Below are positions 6,894 through 9,412 of a DNA stretch of 9,412 nucleotides, piece after piece. The first letter of the stretch is position 1. The number at the start of each line of letters is the position of its first letter. The notes under the pieces were generated by a model that did not search any database, was not told the DNA's origin, and worked only from the letters and a program-made list of their open reading frames with translations. The position numbers were made by a program, and so were the translations under genes. The stretch comes from an uncultured Fretibacterium sp. (lineage in GTDB: Bacteria > Synergistota > Synergistia > Synergistales > Aminobacteriaceae): contig CALGHA010000192.1 of the NCBI GenBank assembly GCA_937915835.1, positions 1 through 9,412 of the forward strand. Direction: 5' to 3'.

Positions 6894-7427
6894 CTACCTT
6901 ACAGGCTCAAGAAGTCCGTAGCTGTTCTCCTTACGTTTATACACAACGTTAATCTCGCCCGTCGCCGCATTCTGGAACATAAAGAACTCATGCCCGACAA
7001 GTTCCATTTGCATTGCCGCTTCAACTGGGTCCATCGGGTGAACTTCGACTTTCTTCACCTTGTCAATCGCCGGAGTATTCGCGTCAACTTCCGGAGCTTC
7101 CTCAAGACTGAACGAGAAATCCTCGCCAGCTCCCAATTGTGCACGGTCCTTGAGATAGGAATTGTACTTCTTAATCCTGCGCTCCAAATTCTTTAACGCC
7201 TGGTCAAATGCCTGTCTGGGGTCTTTCGCGTTCTCCTCAGCACGTAAAATTACTCCGTTCGCATTGGCCGTAGTCTCAACGTTGAAGCTGCCCTTGTGCT
7301 CAGTAACGACGATCTGACAGTTCAAGATTTTCCGGAAGAACTTTTCCATCTTGGAGATCTTCTTCTCCATATACTCCCTGAGTTTGCCGTCAATCTCCGT
7401 GTTGCGCTGTACAAATCTGATGTCCAT
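6894..7427 (-). CDS. hpf: Long-form ribosome hibernation promoting factor
   Basis: Long HPF binds the 30S decoding region and dimerises ribosomes into inactive 100S particles in stationary phase or stress. The protein has 177 residues from the ATG at 7425-7427. The N-terminal beta-alpha fold (MDIRFVQRNTEIDGKLREYM...KKISKMEKFF, then the QAFDQALKNLERRIKKY helix) is the ribosome-binding domain. After an acidic linker (~100-125) the C-terminal dimerisation domain shows PMDPVEAAMQMELVGHEFFMF and VVYKRKENSYGLLEP. ATG is chosen because AGGAGG (7436-7441) is 8 bases upstream; a GTG at 7434-7436 overlaps that Shine-Dalgarno and is rejected. It has its own promoter and terminator, so it is probably a monocistronic unit with occasional read-through into the exported-protein gene. 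Confidence 0.95.
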   Translation of the reverse strand: MDIRFVQRNTEIDGKLREYMEKKISKMEKFFRKILNCQIVVTEHKGSFNVETTANANGVILRAEENAKDPRQAFDQALKNLERRIKKYNSYLKDRAQLGAGEDFSFSLEEAPEVDANTPAIDKVKKVEVHPMDPVEAAMQMELVGHEFFMFQNAATGEINVVYKRKENSYGLLEPVR

Positions 7428-7462
7428 GATTAGCACCTCCTGAAAAGTATCAAAGATATTAT

Positions 7463-7492
7463 ATTATATTTGAGCCTGCATTCCCATTGCAA
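7463..7492 (-). promoter_or_regulatory. Sigma-70-type promoter for hpf
   Basis: On the minus strand TTGCAA (7487-7492) and a perfect TATAAT (7463-7468) are separated by 18 bases. The start would be near 7456, about 30 bases before the hpf ATG. A second TTGCAA (7499-7504) lies 6 bases upstream of the -35, so the two copies form a spaced repeat that could be an operator. Confidence 0.7.
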
Positions 7493-7518
7493 TAATACTT
7501 GCAAACTCAATATATTTA

Positions 7519-8592
7519 TCACATTCCACAAGCAATAATATTTTCCAAGTCTCCTGTATCTATATTCTTTGTCTCACATCTCCCAATTTCCGACGGAACA
7601 ACAAGCTCAATATTCCCTCCTGCAATTTTTCGGCCGTTCAAGACATTTTGAGCGATGATTTCAGGCTTGAATTTCCTGCATGTTACGGGTAAATCATTTC
7701 GTTTTAGAGCGTTAATTATTCTATCTTTCGTCTCTGAACTGCACCATTCCATTTTTGCCGACGCGTTCGCAACAATCCCGATGCCCTGTGCTAAAGCTAA
7801 ACCGTGTTGAATTTCGTAATTGCTCAAGCTCTCAATAGCATTCCCAATCTCATAGCCCAAACATTTGCTCCGAATTTCCCCGCTCATGCTTACGCCAGCA
7901 CGAAACTTTATACAGCCGTCGATTATGCTCTCGATATTCCCGGCGACTTCTCCACGCTCAAAAATTCTGAACAGGTCTTCACCGGCCATAATCGCAGTCT
8001 TGAGTGTCTCAGCAATTCCGGATTTATATTCTTCCGGTGAAAGTGTTCGCAGGCATTCAGTGTCGCACAAAACCAGCGAAGGAGTGTGTATCATGCCCGC
8101 TAAGTTTTTGCCGGTGCTGAGGTTGAGAAACGCGTTCCCTCCGACAGAAGCCTCAATCATCGCCGCTAAAGTTGTCGGAACAAGCACGAGCCTCACGCCT
8201 CCCATGTAACAACCTGCCGCAAATCCTGCCGCATCACAGACGACTCCGCCGCCGAGAGCTACGACACAACATTTTTTGCTCAAGCCAAGTCCGGCCATAT
8301 CATCAAGCAATTTCGTGACAGTGTGAAAATTTTTTGCGCGTTCATGAGAATTTATTAGCAGCTCACATATTCGTAACTTCGTGCCTTCGGGTTTGGGACA
8401 TTCCTGAAAGTTCGTGATTACCTTCTGAAGATATAAGCCTGATACTTTCTCGTCGGTAACAAGCAGAATTTCATGTTCAGTCTCGGCTTCATTTTCCTCG
8501 TTGAGCCTCAATATCTCAATTCCCAATCTCTGGACTAATCCTTTGCGAATTTTAATGCTATAACCGGAATTAACTTTAACTGTCGCGGGCAT
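7519..8592 (-). CDS. aroB: AroB-family protein (3-dehydroquinate synthase-like) with altered active site
   Basis: AroB converts DAHP to 3-dehydroquinate in the shikimate pathway using NAD and zinc. Homology spans all 357 residues: LLVTDEKVSGLY, ALGGGVVCDAAGFAAG (112-127), PTTL (139-142), SVGG, GKN (161-163), LSPEEYKSGIAETLK (with Glu195 and Lys198 kept) and HG (His263). However, key positions differ from the family: GGKTGVN is GGNAFLN (Lys to Asn153), the Arg of YMRG is Gly131, and LNxGHTxGHAIE reads KCLGYEIGNAIE, so the zinc-ligand His is Tyr247, the second His is Asn251 and the Asn is Cys244. The DERE stretch is shortened by about three residues. It may be a pseudoenzyme or have changed chemistry. 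ATG at 8592 follows AAGGA by 11 bases; ATG at 8604, three bases after AAGGA, would add four residues. It lies downstream of an aromatic leader-peptide attenuator. The symbol reflects family only. Confidence 0.82.
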   Translation of the reverse strand: MPATVKVNSGYSIKIRKGLVQRLGIEILRLNEENEAETEHEILLVTDEKVSGLYLQKVITNFQECPKPEGTKLRICELLINSHERAKNFHTVTKLLDDMAGLGLSKKCCVVALGGGVVCDAAGFAAGCYMGGVRLVLVPTTLAAMIEASVGGNAFLNLSTGKNLAGMIHTPSLVLCDTECLRTLSPEEYKSGIAETLKTAIMAGEDLFRIFERGEVAGNIESIIDGCIKFRAGVSMSGEIRSKCLGYEIGNAIESLSNYEIQHGLALAQGIGIVANASAKMEWCSSETKDRIINALKRNDLPVTCRKFKPEIIAQNVLNGRKIAGGNIELVVPSEIGRCETKNIDTGDLENIIACGM

Positions 8593-8618
8593 CGTGTAAA
8601 TCATCCTTCCTTGAGCGT

Positions 8619-8662
8619 AAAAAAAACACCTCCTGAAACTCTTTGACTGTCTCAGAAGGTGT
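8619..8662 (-). terminator. Attenuator terminator in front of the AroB-like gene
   Basis: In minus-strand RNA, ACACCUUCUGA (8652-8662) pairs with UCAGGAGGUGU (8626-8636) to give an 11-bp stem with one U-G pair and a 15-base loop, followed by an uninterrupted U run (8619-8625). The U run ends 14 bases before the upstream ATG candidate. Because it lies between the promoter and the first structural gene, it acts as a conditional stop rather than an end-of-gene terminator. Confidence 0.9.
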
Positions 8663-8721
8663 AAAGTTCTTCGTGTATTAATGGGCGGTTGTTAATCCTC
8701 TTAAGTCAGCCAAAGCAATTT
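8636..8721 (-). promoter_or_regulatory. Predicted antiterminator helix of the attenuator
   Basis: The end of the leader reading frame, CUUUGGCUGAC (8705-8715), can pair with GACAGUCAAAG (8641-8651) in the terminator loop at 10 of 11 positions, including one G-U. After one bulged G, AAAUU (8717-8721) continues with AGUUU (8636-8640), which reaches into the 3' arm of the terminator. The helix would exclude the terminator. It uses exactly the codons just before the leader stop, which a ribosome at the stop codon would cover. Derived by hand pairing, without energy calculation. Confidence 0.65.
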
Positions 8722-8796
8722 AGACCTCTGGAAGTAATACCAGAAGTTAAAGCTAAATCCGAAATACTTTGCTGAATTAAGATTGTTATTATTCAC
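8701..8796 (-). CDS. Aromatic leader peptide (attenuation control)
   Basis: This 31-residue reading frame starts at GTG (8794-8796) and ends at TAA (8701-8703). Ten residues are aromatic (five Phe, three Tyr, two Trp), concentrated in YFGFSFNFWYYF at residues 11-22, with Trp29 near the end. Such a composition is the hallmark of leader peptides that sense charged tRNA, as in trpL and pheL. A GGAG lies 13 bases before the GTG, a long spacing but comparable to others here. The promoter lies upstream, and an antiterminator and terminator lie at its end and downstream, before the AroB-like gene. The peptide itself probably has no function; its translation rate is the signal. The alternative that this is chance composition is unlikely given the matched RNA structures. 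Confidence 0.82.
   Translation of the reverse strand: MNNNNLNSAKYFGFSFNFWYYFQRSKLLWLT
8725..8746 (-). promoter_or_regulatory. Hairpin within the aromatic codon run (attenuator segments 1:2)
   Basis: In minus-strand RNA, CUUCUGG (8740-8746) pairs with CCAGAGG (8725-8731) in a 7-bp stem with an 8-base loop. It spans codons 18-24, covering the Phe-Trp-Tyr-Tyr-Phe run. Its arms resemble the two arms of the downstream terminator (CUUCUG and CAGGAGG), as expected when alternative pairings exist. It may serve as a transcription pause that synchronises the first ribosome with RNA polymerase. Confidence 0.6.
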
Positions 8797-8839
8797 TGTA
8801 AAAAATTTTCTCCGCTTATAAATATTTCAAATTGTGAGA

Positions 8840-8868
8840 ATAATTACATGATTTCCCGAAATTGTCAA
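8840..8868 (-). promoter_or_regulatory. Promoter of the leader and AroB-like gene
   Basis: The minus strand has a perfect -35 TTGACA (8863-8868), a 17-base spacer ending in TGT, and AATTAT (8840-8845), a 4/6 match to TATAAT with the upstream TG of an extended -10. Transcription would start near 8833, about 37 bases before the leader-peptide GTG. The -35 begins only five bases after the U run of the preceding gene's terminator. Confidence 0.7.
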
Positions 8869-8873
8869 GCCAT

Positions 8874-8911
8874 AAAAAAAACACCCCGCCGGATTTTCGT
8901 CCGACAGGGTG
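8874..8911 (-). terminator. Intrinsic terminator of the acidic-protein gene
   Basis: CACCCCGCCGGA (8882-8893) pairs with TCCGACAGGGTG (8900-8911) around a 6-base loop, with two mismatched positions on the plus strand, one of which becomes G-U in minus-strand RNA. Eight Us follow on the minus strand (8874-8881). It stands about 50 bases after the stop codon at 8960. Confidence 0.9.
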
Positions 8912-8959
8912 CCTGCTGTTATCTGTTAATTCTGATTTACTGCTTGAATTGGTGAGTGA

Positions 8960-9412
8960 TTACTCGGCCTCTTCAAGAGCTTCAATTGCTACAACGTCGC
9001 CTGCTTCTGCGTCATCAGCTGTATCTTTCACTTCTTCGCCAGCTGCCGGAACCTTCACCGCGATTACAGGTGCATAGGTTACATCAGCGTTGAACCAAGC
9101 TGCCGGTACAACTTTAAGCTCCGCAGGAACTACTTTAATCTCTGCTCCAGCTTCGTCGTAGAACTCTGCGATCTCGTCATCTTCACTTGCCGCCGCGTTT
9201 CTCGGGAATGCGAACCATACAAGCTCCGCTCCTTCAGGTGTCTCTTCAACAAGTGCAACTGCGTCGAGGTCATAGAATCCGTCCTCAGTTACCGTAACTT
9301 CAGGAAGGACTGCCGCGATCAAATAGCCTTGAGCTTCGATTGCCGCACGCTCACCCGCTGTAAGTGCCGCTTCAGTTCTTGCCTCACCGAGTATTACGTC
9401 GCCCTCGCCTCT
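8960..9412 (-). CDS. C-terminal part of an acidic, probably exported protein (5' end outside window)
   Basis: The frame is open from the right edge to TAA at 8960-8962, giving 150 residues; the start lies beyond the window. A TTG at 9322 is internal, since the frame continues upstream without a stop (GEARTEAALTAGERAAIEAQGY). The sequence is strongly acidic and rich in Ala, Val and Glu, with a predicted beta-rich core (VTVTEDGFYDLDAVAL, AELVWFAFPRNA, EIAEFYDEAGAEIKVVP, ADVTYAPVIAVK) and an acidic tail ending EALEEAE. I do not recognise a named domain. The resemblance to C-terminal modules of Synergistota-type secreted proteins is only an impression. There is no membrane or sorting signal at the C-terminus. 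The gene is visibly more GC-rich than its neighbours, with frequent GCT/GCC, GAA and ACC-type codons. It has a strong terminator. Confidence 0.75.
   Translation of the reverse strand, partial: RGEGDVILGEARTEAALTAGERAAIEAQGYLIAAVLPEVTVTEDGFYDLDAVALVEETPEGAELVWFAFPRNAAASEDDEIAEFYDEAGAEIKVVPAELKVVPAAWFNADVTYAPVIAVKVPAAGEEVKDTADDAEAGDVVAIEALEEAE

Noticed and set aside
7428..7436. GTG start for hpf giving three extra residues
   Set aside because: The GTG lies within the AGGAGG Shine-Dalgarno itself, which is spaced 8 bases from the ATG at 7427.
8605..8839. T-box riboswitch before the AroB-like gene
   Set aside because: No AGGGTGGNACCGCG-type antiterminator sequence or T-box specifier architecture; the translated aromatic leader and classic alternative hairpins explain the region better.
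1..9412. CRISPR arrays, insertion sequences, tRNA or rRNA genes
   Set aside because: No regularly spaced direct repeats, transposase frames, terminal inverted repeats or tRNA-like cloverleaf sequences were seen.

Overview
The window is bacterial chromosome of moderate GC content, with AGGAGG-type ribosome binding sites and compact gene spacing. A flagellar export-chaperone pair behind a sigma-28 promoter shows that the organism is motile. The GyrB lacks the large insert of enterobacterial GyrB, and the hibernation factor is of the long type. Together with a GLUG/Ig-repeat exported protein and an acidic surface-type protein, this suggests an anaerobic, flagellated, non-enteric bacterium. Synergistota is my best guess, but it is an impression that the sequence does not prove.

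Layout, left to right. Positions 1-2059 (minus strand) hold a late-flagellar operon. A near-consensus sigma-28 promoter drives fliS, then an overlapping FlgN/FliT-like chaperone starting at TTG, then an M48 zinc-protease lipoprotein that runs off the left edge. Positions 2073-3989 (minus) hold gyrB. Positions 3990-4204 are a divergent promoter region between gyrB and a plus-strand YbgC-type thioesterase (4205-4615). Positions 4655-6820 (minus) encode a large exported protein: signal peptide, GLUG-like beta region, three Ig-like domains of which two are nearly identical, and a C-terminal domain. Positions 6894-7427 (minus) are the long hibernation promoting factor, with a sigma-70-type promoter and a strong terminator. 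Positions 7519-8592 (minus) encode an AroB-family protein. Positions 8960-9412 (minus) are the 3' end of an acidic protein with a strong terminator.

The most interesting part is the 355-base stretch between the AroB-like gene and the last gene. It is a complete ribosome-mediated attenuator on the minus strand: promoter (8840-8868), a 31-codon leader peptide starting at GTG (8701-8796) in which 10 residues are Phe, Tyr or Trp, an early hairpin inside the aromatic codon run, an antiterminator helix made from the last codons of the leader, and an intrinsic terminator (8619-8662) just before the AroB-like start codon. The geometry fits trp-type attenuation: stalling at the F-W-Y-Y-F codons frees the antiterminator, while a ribosome at the stop codon masks it.

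The gene under this control is itself odd. The AroB-like protein keeps the family fold signatures but has lost a zinc-ligand histidine and several substrate-contact residues (GHTxGH reads GYEIGN, GGKTGVN reads GGNAFLN, YMRG reads YMGG). An aromatic-amino-acid-responsive switch in front of an apparently altered dehydroquinate synthase is the observation most worth following.
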